From the NCBI RefSeq assembly GCF_002776525.5, contig NC_045436.1, positions 53,132,480-53,196,479 of the forward strand: DNA of 64,000 nucleotides, written 5' to 3'. This stretch comes from Piliocolobus tephrosceles (Eukaryota > Chordata > Mammalia > Primates > Cercopithecidae). The notes under the pieces were generated by a model. It was given only the letters and a program-made list of their open reading frames with translations. It was not told the DNA's origin and did no database searches. Made by a program: the position numbers and the translations under genes. This document shows, piece after piece, positions 23,139-34,594 of the stretch; position 1 is the first letter of the stretch, and each line of letters begins with the position of its first letter.

Positions 23139-24990
23139 AGAGAAAAAAACAAAACAAAACAAAACATTTTCCTGATCAATAGCTGCATACCAGATCAACA
23201 ACTGCAAACTAAGTGCTAGAGGATGTGTTAATTTACTGAAGCAATGGTACAATATTTGGTACAGAGCTGTAATAGTAGACATCATCTGGTTAAGCTTTGA
23301 TAATCCAATGTCTTTCTCTAAGGTCCGTCTGTCTTCTTCTGAGGCCAAACAGAAGATTTGAATGAGAATGTTGTAGAAATTAGCACCCTATGTCTTTCAA
23401 ATCCTTAACAGTGGCATAAATCTGTAATTTCTCCAGCAATGTGATGCTGCTTTTGGTTTTCTGATATTTTTAGGTAGAGACAGTTTTAATATCTTAAACT
23501 TGACCTTTCCCAACATAATAGTCCTCACTGTGCACCTCAGGGAACTAAGGGGCATCCTGCCAGCTGCTAAGTGTGCCTACTCCAATTATGCGTGCCAGAT
23601 CTGGGGAGGTAGTTGTACTATAGGTTCAGGGACCTACTGGGTCCTTCATGAGATGAACCTAAGCTGAAACTCTATTGATCATCTGACCTTCTTAAGTCCC
23701 TACTCTGGTGGACAACAGTGAAATTTTGGGTTTCCTGGTCAGTTCAGAGACAGTGTCCAGTAGTTTTCAAAAGGTATTATTATTATTTCCTTTTCCCCAG
23801 CAAACAGTTACTCAGGTAAAAAGCTGTAATTCTTTTTGGGAAAGGCCATGAGAAAGATTAACAGTAGTATAACTTTTTTGGCAGCAAATCAGGATCCTTT
23901 GTCATGAAAATCCAGCCTCCTCTTCATTCAAGGGATTTTGGGTTTATAAACTGGCTCAAGCCAGGAATTGACTGAGGAGCCATGACTCTGTTTTTATGAT
24001 GCAAGTTAAACTTTTGTTCACTTGACCTATAACTATTTTGTGGATACTAATAAAGAAAGTATTTAGTAGGCTTATTATCATTTTTAATTTAGGAACACCG
24101 TGATAAATTAACCAATGCTATAGGTCTGCTTGAGTCGGACTATTCTGATTGCTGCTTTGACTCTGCTGTCTATTATGATAATCACACCCATCTTATCTCT
24201 GTCAGTTGAGGGCTGCCACATGGCCCCCATCACTTTCAGATTTAATTACCTCTATTGCATTTAGATGCCTTAATTCACTGACTGTAGTATGCACTGTGAG
24301 GTCTGACTCGTAGAAAAGAGTCATCACATAGTTCCTCAAGGTTGCTAATGCTCCCTCACAAATTTATTTTTCACTTTATTAGTCGTAAGTATGTCTTCTT
24401 AATCCTCCTGTTGTAGGTAAGTCTTAAATTACACATTCACTCTAACAATCTTTAGGACTTTGAATCTTCTCCTCAACATTAAACCAAGGCATGTCTGATA
24501 TTTCTAATTTGCTCACTGTGGGCTACCTTTTGATCTTGTTGCAGCCAACCAAACAAACACACTGTGAGAGCACTTTCTAACTTCCTTGGCTGTAATAATA
24601 AATACTGAGTTTCTGGTTGGTGAGCCCATATCAGTAACTTTTCTCTGATCCAGCTTTATCTTTCTTCCATTATTAGCCTACACTCTTAATATCCATTCTT
24701 GTGCATATTCCCTGGATTTCTGTCTGTATCAATTAGGAAAGTAATTATTTTGGACTCTAATACATCTCCTAATGTATTGCACTTGGCATGTCATCTCTGG
24801 AATTTGAGTTTAATTATAGGTCTAGAAGCCAAGATGGTTGATAGGGGTGATTCTTGAAGAAACTCAGCATTGTCTTGCCTGGCAACTGCCTCAGGTAAGG
24901 TCATTATAGTTTCCTCAGGAAATACAGAGTTAATTCCTTCAGAGGTCAGATTCCACTTCCATGGGGCATGAAGAGGCCTCTTCCACTGGT

Positions 24991-26127
24991 AAAGAAGACC
25001 TGAAAACCTTAGAAGAAAACCTAGGCAGTACCATGCAGGACATAGGCATGGACAAGGACTTCATGACTAAAACACCAAAAGCAGTGGCAACCAAAGCCAA
25101 AATTGACAAATGGGATCTAATTAAACTAAAGAGCTTCTGCACAGCAAAATAAACTACCATCAGAATGAACAGGCAACCTACAGAATGGGAGAAAATTTTT
25201 GCAATCTACCCATCTGACAAAGGGCTAATATCTGTAATCTACAAATAACTTAAAATTTACAAGAAAAAAAAAAGCATCAAAAAGTGGGCAAAGGATATGA
25301 AAGACTCTTCTCAAAAGAAGGCATTTATTCAGCCAACAATCATGAAAAGGAGCTCATCATCACTGGTCATTAGAGAAACACAAATCAAAACCACAATGAG
25401 ATACCATCTCATGCCAGTTAGAATAGCAATCATTAAAAAACCAGGAAACAACAGATGCTAGAGAGGATTTGGAGAAATAGGAACGCCTTTACACTGTTTG
25501 TGGGAGTGTAAATTAGTTCAACCATTGTGGAAGACAGTGTGGCGATTCCTCCAGGATCTAGAACTAGAAATACCATGTGACCCAGCAATCCCATTACTGG
25601 TTATATACCCAAAGTATTATAAATCATGCTGCTATAAAGACACATGCACACGCATGTTTATTGCAGCACTATCCACAATAGCAAAGACTTGGAACCAACC
25701 CAAATGTCCATCAATGATAAACTGGATTAAGAAAATGTGGCACATATACACCATGGAATACTATGCAAGCATAAAAAAGGATGAGTACATGTCCTTTTCA
25801 GGGACATGGATGAAGCTGGAAACCATCATTCTGAGCAAACTATCGCAAGGACAGAAAACCAGTCCACCACATGTTCTCACTCATAGGTGGGAATTGAACA
25901 ATGAGAACACTTGGACATAGGGCGGGGAACATCACACACCAGGGCCTGTCATATGGTGGGGGGATGGAGGAGGGATAGCATTAGGAGAAATACCTAATGT
26001 AAATGACAAGTTAATGGGTGCAGCACACCAGCATGGCACATGTATACATATGTAACAAACCTGCAGGTTGTGCACATGTACCCTAGAACTTAAAGTATAT
26101 ATATATATATATATATATAAAGAAGAC
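24991..26127 (+). mobile_element. 5'-truncated L1 (L1PA-type) with target-site duplication
   Basis: The L1 body covers 25,000-26,118. Exact copies of AAAGAAGAC flank it at 24,991-24,999 and 26,119-26,127, extending to a 10-bp match with the preceding T. It contains the C-terminal part of ORF2, with a frame break between 25,152 and 25,498, then a 198-base 3' UTR and an AT-rich tail (TA repeats at 26,097-26,118). It inserted into ERVL provirus 1 in the opposite orientation. The catalytic endonuclease and reverse-transcriptase domains are absent. Confidence 0.92.
25498..25920 (+). pseudogene. L1 ORF2 C-terminal fragment
   Basis: An open frame of 140 codons matching the end of L1 ORF2p, including the motif INWIKKMWHIYTMEYYASIKK, and ending at the normal ORF2 stop. 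A second piece of the same protein is at 24,961-25,152, interrupted by a stop in KLKSFCTAK. It has no promoter and no catalytic domains. Confidence 0.9.
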
Positions 26128-26754
26128 TAATCAAAATTTAGGGGCTCCATTTTTCTAAACAATGTTTTTCCACACATACTCATTTCAACTTTCAATGTTT
26201 CATTTTTTCCTGATCAAAGCCCTCGCTTACCAGTATAAACACTATGAAGTTGTAAAAGTTCAACTTTCATTGTAATTCAGAAAGTTTCAGGATAAGACCC
26301 TGAATTTGATGTTTAGCATTCTCAGTCCAGTGGTTATAGGAGAACTGTTTCCTTAAGGGCACACATACTAGATTCAGGTCATTTATTGAGTGCTTGAGCT
26401 GGAATTGGAATTTCCAAGCTCATTATTTCTTTCCTCACTGTCTAGCAACTTTAGGTGCAAGTAGCCAATCTCATTATATTTCTTAGTCTGACAACATGTT
26501 TAAAAGTATCATATACACAATCATTGAAATATTTGCATTTTATAAGATGCCGAGTAGGAGCATCCAATTCTAATATGTTGCATATCTCTATTTTTGAATT
26601 TCATTATGGACTATTAGTATACTCTTTACTACGCAAATAGAGTCATGATCATCTTTAAATCTAATCGGAGTTTCAATTTCAAAAACCCTAGAATCAATTA
26701 GAAAACTCATCCTTAAAATTATGTTTCCCTAGAACCACTCTTGGTACCAAAATC

Positions 26755-27273
26755 TGTATTAGTTGTGGTTGTTCAGAAAAACAGAGCCAGTAGGATGAAT
26801 AAATATTCATATAGTTTTATAAGGAATTGACTCACCTAATTATGAAGGATGAGGCATCCCAATATCTGCATTCATAATTATGCATATCCAGAAAAGCACA
26901 TGGTGTAGTTCCAGTCAAAAGGCTGGTAGGCTCAAGACCGAGGAAGAGCTGATGTTTCAGCTCAAACCTCCAGGCTGGGGAAAAAAAAAAAATGTGAATG
27001 TCCAGCTAAAAGGCCATCAGTCAGGAAGAACTCTTCCTTATCCACGGGAGGGTCAGCCTTTTGGTTTTACTCAGGTCTTTGACTAATTGAGTGAGAATCA
27101 TTCATATTGGCATAGGCAATACGTTACTCAGTATACTGATTCAAATGTTAATCTCATCTAAAAACATCTAACAGCCGCACCAAAAATAATGTTTTATCAA
27201 ATGTCTGGGCACCCCATAGCCCAGGTAAATGAACATTAATATATAACATTAACATATAACATTGATAATCACA
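26755..27273 (-). repeat. 5' LTR of ERVL provirus 1 (MLT2-type)
   Basis: The reverse complement starts TGTATTAG and contains the 'aaggaattgactcac' and 'ttactcagtatactgattca' blocks typical of this LTR group. It has an internal A-tract at 26,980-26,992. The primer-binding site lies immediately to its left. Confidence 0.75.
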
Positions 27274-27289
27274 ACTATAAACCCAATAT

Positions 27290-27400
27290 AGTGTGCTTGT
27301 ATCTGCTTAATTTAATTACATTACAAAAAAGGTAGGTATTGTTATTTTACTAATTAAAAAAGAAGAGGTATATCTTGACTTGCTTAAAATAATAAACTTT
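27290..27400 (+). mobile_element. MIR-like SINE fragment
   Basis: The 'ggtaggtattgttattttac' segment followed by a degraded 'gaagaggta' resembles the MIR core. Weak. Confidence 0.35.
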
Positions 27401-27478
27401 TAAAATATAATCGTAAATTAAAACTCATTTGATTTAAATTAATATTTTTGTGTTTTTAAATTTCAGGTATTTTAGCTG

Positions 27479-27803
27479 TATTTTTGTTTGTTTCTTTATT
27501 TGTTTTTGAGACGTGGTCTCGCTCTTGTCGCCCAGGCTGGAGTGCAGTGGCACAGTCTCAACTGACCACAAGCTCTGCCTCCCAGGTTCACGCCATTCTC
27601 CTGCCTCAGCCTTCCGAGTAGCTGGGACTACAGGCGCCCACCACAACGCCTGGCTAATTTTTTTTTTTTTTTTTTTTTGTATTTTTAGTAGAGATAGGGT
27701 TTCACCGTGTTAGCCAGGATGGTCTCGATCTCCTGACTCGTGATACGCCTGCCTCGGCCTCCCAAAGTGCTGGGATTACAGACGTGTGCCACTGTGACTG
27801 ACA
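27479..27803 (-). mobile_element. AluY/AluS element
   Basis: Reverse-complement Alu with an expanded middle T-tract (27,659-27,678). TTTAGCTG at 27,471-27,478 and 27,804-27,811 is an 8-bp target duplication. It sits between the two head-to-head ERVL proviruses. Confidence 0.9.
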
Positions 27804-28419
27804 TTTAGCTGGTTTTTAAATGAGCATGAGATTAATAGAATAAGATGGAAAATAGTTTTCATAGTTATTATTTCATAAGGACAACTAGACTGGGAAAGAG
27901 GTTGCTCTGATGAAACTGATACAAACTTTAGTGAGCAATATTGGAAAGATCAGCTGTAGAAAATTGCGGCATGTCTTCTATCAGATATGAAAAAGCATGG
28001 ATTTTATTTTGCACATAATCAAGTGTTATAAATTGGAGAATGCCTAATGTTTAATAAGAAAACTCTAGATTTCTAAAATATGAATTTCAAAAGGATGATT
28101 AATTATGGAATTTTTAAATAAATCACATTAAGTGAAGACAATCTGGAAAAGGGATCTAGCAGGGGAATGCAATTTAAGAGCAATTGTGAAGTAATTTTGG
28201 AAGCATAAGACTCAGTATGTAAAGAATATGGAATTAAATAAGAATACTTGGAGTTTTTAACCTGAAATCCTGATTTATGATGATGTCAGTAATTATCAGA
28301 AAGTTTTAAAATTTATTATCAAGTATAAATTAAATAAAGTTATATCTTGTTGCTTTGTTTTCTGAAATTTATTAACATTCTGCTGATATTAATAATAAAT
28401 TTGGTAATTTAAAGGTTTT

Positions 28420-28745
28420 GTACATACAATTGCTTATAATTCTATTGGCAATACTATGAGACAGGAAATACATATATTTTTTATGTTGTATTCATGTGAT
28501 GATGAAACTAAGTTAAAAAATTTACTTTGGATAATATAATTAATAAGAGGCAAAATTCGGTTTTAAATTAAAGTACTCTTTCCTCACAGCCTGCAGTCTT
28601 CAGTATTATTTTCTGCTACCTCTGAAATTAGAGTATCTTACATATATTCAGCATTTTAAATGGAACAGATACTGCCCTAAGCATTTAAAATATTAATTAG
28701 TTTAATAATCATATTATTGCTAGGAAAAAATAATTTCTTTGAGAG
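28420..28745 (+). mobile_element. MIR-like SINE fragment(s)
   Basis: The order 'gatgatgaaactaagtta', 'aataagaggcaaaattc', 'tactctttcc' follows the 3' half of MIR. The stretch at about 28,650-28,740 resembles the MIR 5' half. Very diverged. The rest of 27,812-28,904 shows nothing recognisable. Confidence 0.4.
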
Positions 28746-28904
28746 AAATATTTATTTATATACATATATATATATTTACACATTATCCTAAGTTCTCTAG
28801 TATTTTATTAAATAGAACTTCCACGGTTTTCCGGGAAACTAGAGGAGCTAAATGTTTACCACATTAGGTAAATGAGTAATAAAATGCTATAAATCTCCTT
28901 TAGA

Positions 28905-29006
28905 CCAGGCACAGTGACTCATACCTGTAATCCCAGCATTTTGGGAGGCCCGGGTGGGCAGATCACTTGAGACCAGAAGTTCGAGACCAACCTGGCCAAC
29001 ACGGCA
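28905..29006 (+). mobile_element. 3'-truncated Alu (left-arm fragment)
   Basis: The first about 100 bases of an Alu left monomer, ending abruptly at 'ccaacacggcaa' next to the LTR remnant of ERVL provirus 2. There is no A-tail. Loss of the 3' end is not how retrotransposition truncates, so a later deletion probably fused the Alu to the LTR. Confidence 0.8.
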
Positions 29007-29009
29007 ATA

Positions 29010-29290
29010 AAGATAAAAGAGATTATCCTAGATAAGCTGGGAGGTCATTATTTAACCAATGGAAGTGCCTCATAAATAAAGTTGAGAATTCACTGAAGTA
29101 GAAATTCTACTTGCAAACTGCAGCTTCAACTCATACTCAATTTCATCCTGCCCTTCCTTATGGACTACCTATGGTTTATGAACTTCCTAGCCAGCCTTCA
29201 AAATCACGTATGCCAATTCTTTCTAATAAGTCCCTTAATCTATGTATCTCCTACTGATTCTCTTTCTGTGTATGAAGCCTTGTAGATACA
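29010..29290 (+). repeat. Partial 5' LTR of ERVL provirus 2
   Basis: Homologous to the middle and end of the 34,193-34,594 LTR. For example, 'gattatcctagataagctgg' near 29,020 corresponds to 'gattttcttaaataatctag' near 34,331. The U3 end is missing at the junction with the truncated Alu. Confidence 0.65.
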
Positions 29291-30443
29291 GATTTTGATA
29301 TCAGAAGTGATTCTAGATAAACAGAATCTTAAGTTTCTTGAATTATTGGTTTCTGTTATTGTTATTCTATTCTGACTAGATTTAAAGAAATAATGACTCT
29401 ATTTCCAGTAGTAAGGAGAGCACTGAAAGTCCATGGTATGATGTGATAATACAGATGGGCAAAATATCACCATTGGATACTCCTAATCAAATACTTATAA
29501 AAGGTTCTGGGTGACCATATATTTGACAACATTTTTGTCAAACTAACAAGTATAATGAGATTGATTAGTTGCTCATAACTGCACTGGAGAAAGTAGAAAA
29601 GGAATAAACTCAGGGTTTCAAATTCCCATCTCAAGTTCTGCATAAATGAATTAAAAGCTTTTATGTCTGTCATAAATAAAACCCTTATCTCCTATAGCCA
29701 CAGGGCTGAAATTATTGAAGACCAAACCCACAGCCTCATCCTGAGAGTGGCTAAATTGCATCAGACATTGAATTCCCAACCTGGCAGTGCATCTTCAGTT
29801 AAATGCAGGCATTAAATGAAAAGGAATGGGAGCCTGATAATTGGAATGGGAATACATGAGCAGAAATGAGCCCACTACAAGAGATTCTGTATTCTGTATT
29901 TTAGCTTGAGAATGTAAAAGGTCTTTAACATTTTGTTTGGTTATCTGAAACATGGAGGAAAAAGTAGCCTACAGTAAATCGAGATTAAATGCCAGAACTG
30001 CCTTGCTATACTGCAAAGAAGATGTCTAAAGGTTTAGGGATATTGGAATGTTATAGAAGATTTATAACATAAGATCTGCTCACGCATACCAAGAGCATCC
30101 AGAGTATAAGTCTTTCATTATGACCATTAGAAGATAAGTTGTGAGAGGAGTCTCGGTATCCTTGAAGAACTCGGTGGTAGCTCTTCTCTATAGGTCAAAG
30201 ATAACAGTGGAAATTGCTACTAATGAGCTGAGATCCTTAAATGTAACAGGGTTAATAGCATCCCAGGGTGACACAGGCCAAGTAGGAGTACCTAATTTCT
30301 GAAGACAGTGTGGTTGTGGTTACCATGATGGACAGGAAAGTCAAAGCAGCAATCAGAATAGTCTGACTCACTAAACCTATAATGCTTGCTTCTGGATATT
30401 GATGTAACTAGAAAACAGACGGATAAGCAATATGCTAATTTTA

Positions 30444-30445
30444 CT

Positions 30446-30476
<31 letters not shown>

Positions 30477-30762
30477 TTTTTGGACAGGCTCTATTGCCCA
30501 GGCTGGAGTGCAGTAGTGTAATCTCAGCTTACTGAGACCTCTGCCCCCCAGGCTCAAGTCATCCTCCCACCTCATCCTCTCAGGTAGCTGGGACTACAGG
30601 TGTGCACCACCATGCCTCACTACTGTTTTTGTATTTTTTGTAGAGATGGGAGGTGTCTTACCTTGTTGTCCAGGCTGGTCTTGAACTCCTGAGCTCAAGC
30701 AATTCACCTGTCTCAGCCTCCTAAAGTGCTGGGATTACAGGTGTGAGCCACCACTCCTGCCC
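30444..30762 (-). mobile_element. AluJ with (TAAA)n tail
   Basis: Reverse-complement Alu with many differences and AluJ character. The tail is a (TTTA)n array at about 30,447-30,479. The flanks tatgctaatttta and tatactaaattct look like a decayed target duplication. It is inserted in ERVL provirus 2. Confidence 0.85.
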
Positions 30763-31113
30763 AGTATACTAAATTCTTAATTGATGTGTATAAATGAAAA
30801 TGTTCAGGTCAAGAGGAGAGAACATGGCTAAGAGCCTATCTGCTGGTTCTTACCTGCATGTGCCATCTACTGTACTAGAGCCTGAATTACACCAAACAAA
30901 AATTTAGTGCTTCAGTACACACCTGTGAAACCCACCTCGGGAAACTGTCTACAACCAAGGAACCTATACAAAACCTTGGCCCTCTAAAAACCCCCTGAAG
31001 TCAAGTGAGCAGAAGTTTCACTTAAATCACCAAAACAGGGAATGATGGGTCCTCAATCTATTTCCAGATATGAGTCAATTTACGGAACCAGAGCCTCTTG
31101 ATTAAAGGGGAGG

Positions 31114-31311
31114 TTGGGAGCTGTTGAGGGAGAACTCTGCTATATTGCTAAATATTTATACTTTAATCTTTCTCTTAGTCTTCCCAACAGGAAACTGTGG
31201 ATATTTATCAAGGTGACTGTGCAATGGGGAAAGGGAAGTAATCTGAATTCTGGGGAATTATTTGATACTGGATGTGAACTGACATTAATTACAAGAGACA
31301 CAAAATGTTAG
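31114..31311 (+). pseudogene. ERVL protease remnant with intact D-T-G motif
   Basis: A 65-codon frame containing LFDTGCELTLI. The Asp-Thr-Gly triad typical of retroviral aspartic proteases is encoded at 31,264-31,272. The frame stops shortly after, so the enzyme is not made. Confidence 0.65.
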
Positions 31312-31374
31312 CAGAGTTCACCAGTCAGAACAGGGGTTTACAGAGACCAGGTAGGCATTAAAGCTGTTGCTCAG

Positions 31375-31700
31375 GTGTGTCTTACACAGAGTTCAGTATG
31401 TCCCTACACCAATCCTGTAGCTATTGCACCTGCTCTTACAGATGTGGGTTCATCGCTTGAGCAAATTAACACATTTCCTGCTGCTTTGTATGTAGCTATT
31501 AATCTGGCAAAGGCTTTTTCCTCACTACCTGTTGGTCGACCACAAGAAGTATACTTTCAGTACCCTGTCTCAAAGGTATATCAACTTTCTACTCCTATAT
31601 CATAATTTATTTTACAGGAGCATTCATGGTGTTTTTTTTTTTTTTTTTTTTTCCACAAGTCATTATGCTGATCCATTATTATCTTGATGGTATTATGCAA
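31375..31700 (+). pseudogene. ERVL reverse transcriptase remnant
   Basis: The frame to 31,605 contains an AKAFSSLP...QEVYFQY stretch corresponding to the RT palm region. After a stop and an expanded T-tract (31,632-31,653), the catalytic YxDD box reads Y-L-D-G at 31,680-31,691. The second Asp is lost and a stop follows within four codons. Non-functional. Confidence 0.65.
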
Positions 31701-33089
31701 ATTTGACCTGTTGCGCAAGAAATGACAGTTATTTTAGACTTATGAATAAGAAATTCGTGTTACAGAAAGTGGAAAATCATTCTGACAAAAATACAAAGAC
31801 CTTTCACTTCAGTGAAATTTCTAGGAGATCAGTGATGTGTATGTAGCATGTTAAGATATACTTTTTAATAAAAGTTTAAATTCTTGCATCTGGCTGAACC
31901 AAAAAAGAGGCACAATGCCAAGTAAGTCTTTTTGGATTTTGAAGGCAACATGTATGACATTTCAGTGTGCTATGCCAGCTCATTATTGAGAGATCTAAAA
32001 AACTACTGAATTTGAGTGGGGTCAACAACAAAATAAGGCTTCTCAACAGTTCCAAGCTGCCATGGAAGTTTATTCTATACTTGAGCCATGTAATCCAGCA
32101 GATCCAGTGATGCTTTAAATGTCAGTGGCAGATCAAGATGTTGGTTGGATCCTTTGGCAGGTGCTTACTGATTAATCACGGAAATGATCCTTAGGATTTT
32201 GAAGCAAAGCTCAGTTATCCTCTGTGGATAACAGACCTTTTTGAGATACGTCTTTGACTTCCTATTAGGCCTTAATAGAGACTAGAGACTATATGTTTAC
32301 CCATGAGCCACTGAGTTAGCAAACAACCAGAGTTGCCCATCATGAATTGGATATTTTCTGACCAAGCCATAATTTGCTCAGCAGCTCTCTATTTTCACAT
32401 ATGGAAGTGATATATATGATCTGAGCCTATACCTATGGCTCCCTGGGAAGTTTCTTATGATCAGTTGACCAAGCAACATAAAACTCTGGCCTAGTTTACA
32501 GGATATGCAGGCAACATCTGAAAGTGGACAGCTGAGCATGATGGGTCATTCCTGGTGCATCCCTGAAGGAAAGTAATAAACTTTTTAGAACTTGCTTATA
32601 CATTTTGCTTGGAAGAAACAATTGCCAGAGGTATTAGTAGATATTGATTAATGAGATCTATCCAATTGTTTGGCTGGATGGTCAAGGACTTGGAAGGTAT
32701 TTAATTGAAAAAGTGGTGACAGGTCTAGGGAGGAAATATGTGGATCAACCTCACTTAGTAGGCAAATACTGTGAAATATTTTGTATCCATGTGAACACTT
32801 ATGAAAAGGTGACCTTAACAGAAGGATTTTAATAATTTTAGTAATTTTCAAATTAGTTTTAAAAATTACATGGATAAGATACCTTTCATAGCTACCTGTT
32901 ATTCTCTTTTCTTAGCCATAACTGCCACTGGTCAATAGGTTCTTAAAGTGGCTACAGTGGCAAAGTTGGAAGTTATGCAACATGAACTTCCTTTCACCAA
33001 AGAGAACCAGCTCCAGCCACTTCTGAGTGTCCAGTCTTCTAATAGCAAAGACCAACACTAAGTTCCTGATATGGCACCATTCCCCAGGA

Positions 33090-33190
33090 TGATCAGTTAC
33101 CTACCTGGCAAGCTAATTATATTGAGCCACTTCTGCCATGGAAGGGGGTAGCATATTGTTCTTACTGAAATAGACACTTAACTCTAATAG
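33090..33190 (+). pseudogene. ERVL integrase core remnant
   Basis: One frame gives WQANYIEPLLPWKG, aligned with the first Asp motif of the integrase DDE core. The expected Asp is Asn here. The equivalent motif in ERVL provirus 1 retains Asp. Confidence 0.6.
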
Positions 33191-33924
33191 TCAAACCAAG
33201 TATGGCAACATTCACTATTATCCCTAGAAAGTTTTTACTTTATTTCCTTATGGCTTTATGTTTTGTTGGTTTAGATATCTTAGTCTAAAGAAAGAAATGT
33301 TTCCACAAGGAGGCACAATAATGAGATTGTCACCTGTCACTTTGGTCTCCTCATGTCTCTGAATCAATAGATAAAAGGGACTTTGTATAATGACTACGGT
33401 GATTGATCCTGACTTCTGAGGAAACATTGGTTTGCTATTGCTACACAGTGAAAGTAAGGAAAAATATGTCTGAAATACAGGAGATCTCTTAACTCATTTC
33501 CTAGCATTGTGTCCTATGATGAAAGTCAGTGGAAAACTATAACAACCCATCTCCAGCAGTACTGCTGATGGCTCACACCCTTTAGTAATAAAGATTCAGA
33601 TTAGCTCACCAGGCAATGACCCACAATCAGCTGAGATACTGGAATGATAGTAGCAGTAGTGGTTATAAATATTAGCTATGAACCCGCAATCAGTTGTAGC
33701 CAGGAGGACTGTAATATTTATGAGCATTTATTCCTTGTTTTTAATGAATATTTATATATATATGCATATATATATATATGAAAAATTTATTTTCCTTTCA
33801 AATCTCTTTCCATCTAACATGAGATAGTAATAACAATTAACTTTACACAACAGTATTTAAGTTACAGGATATCAGGGAGAAAAGTAAATATTGCATAAGG
33901 ACTATGATCCTTCTCTGGGGAAAT

Positions 33925-34077
33925 GGCCTTCTTTACCTGTTGTTTCAGAGACATTAGGAGAGCAAAGAGGCTGGTGATAATCTCAATTTTTAGTTCAATG
34001 AGATCATTATTGTGCTCCTGGTGGAAGCATTTCTCTCTTTGGACTAAGACATCTAAACCAACAAAACACAAAACCAT
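33925..34077 (-). repeat. Extra ERVL pol C-terminal segment in inverted orientation
   Basis: The reverse complement of this segment matches 33,250-33,375 of the same provirus ('ttttgttggtttagat', 'gcacaataatga'), and more distantly the complement of 21,834-21,960 in provirus 1. It retains about 30 bases that the plus-strand copy has lost, so it is not a simple late fold-back of that copy. It lies between the pol end and the 3' LTR. Confidence 0.75.
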
Positions 34078-34192
34078 AGTCATAGTGCACTTTTGCTTAT
34101 ACCCAGATAGGTATATTATGTTAGCTTGAAAGTATGACTTTGCTACTGTCTTCTACTGGAGATTAAGCTTGGTGTTAAAAGACGTATATGGA

Positions 34193-34594
34193 TGTCAAGT
34201 TGACAAGTGTTGGACTTTAATGGTCATTTTGATGACCTTTGATGAACTTGGCTGTCTTACCATACCAAGTTATTCAATCGAATACTTATCTAGATTAGTA
34301 TAACTAGCATTCACAGTCAGTGGACTAAAAGATTTTCTTAAATAATCTAGTGGGTCTGATTCAGTCAGTGAAAGTCCTTAGAATGGTACTGAATTTTCCT
34401 GGAAGAAAAAGAATTTTACTGTTAGAGTGAAGCTTTTACTTATGGTTGAGAATTTCAATCTTTTCTTCCTGATGTACTACTCTATAGATCTTTGACTGCC
34501 TAGGGGGCTCCAGAATTGTTTAAGCCAGCACTTTACAATAAATCCCTTAATTTATATCTTTCTGCCGGTTCCATTTATCTGGCTGAACTATGAC
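34193..34594 (+). repeat. 3' LTR of ERVL provirus 2
   Basis: Starts TGTCAAGTTGACAAG and carries an ACAATAAATCCCTTAA poly-A-like region near 34,540. About 400 bases. The end is placed near 'gaactatgactga'. Confidence 0.65.

Larger units (their letters stand above)
20448..27273 (-). mobile_element. ERVL provirus 1, degraded and multiply interrupted
   Basis: Minus orientation. The 5' LTR is at 26,755-27,273. A leucine-type primer-binding site (TGGTACCAAGAGTGG) lies at about 26,730-26,748 just inside it. The 3' LTR is reduced to about 20,560-20,677. Internal landmarks on the minus strand are gag/pro-like sequence at about 23,400-24,950, the first integrase catalytic motif WQVDCIG with its Asp at 22,463-22,465, and a downstream pol C-terminal segment at about 21,830-21,960. 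Every gene is broken by stops and frameshifts. Later insertions are a MaLR LTR (21,392-21,800), a DNA transposon (22,785-23,138) and an L1 (25,000-26,118). Confidence 0.75.
29010..34594 (+). mobile_element. ERVL provirus 2, degraded, plus orientation
   Basis: Internal sequence lies between a partial 5' LTR (about 29,010-29,290) and a 3' LTR (34,193-34,594). A decayed primer-binding site (TTGATATCAGAAGTGATT) follows the 5' LTR at about 29,293. Internal landmarks occur in correct order: gag/pro region near 30,240-30,400; protease D-T-G at 31,264-31,272; reverse transcriptase near 31,480-31,700 with the YxDD box mutated to YLDG; connection and RNase H-like sequence at 32,020-32,540; integrase near 33,090-33,190 with the first catalytic Asp codon changed to Asn (AAT at 33,115-33,117); and pol C-terminus at 33,250-33,720. 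Stops occur throughout. No env is seen, as usual for ERVL. An AluJ interrupts it at 30,444-30,762. Confidence 0.8.
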
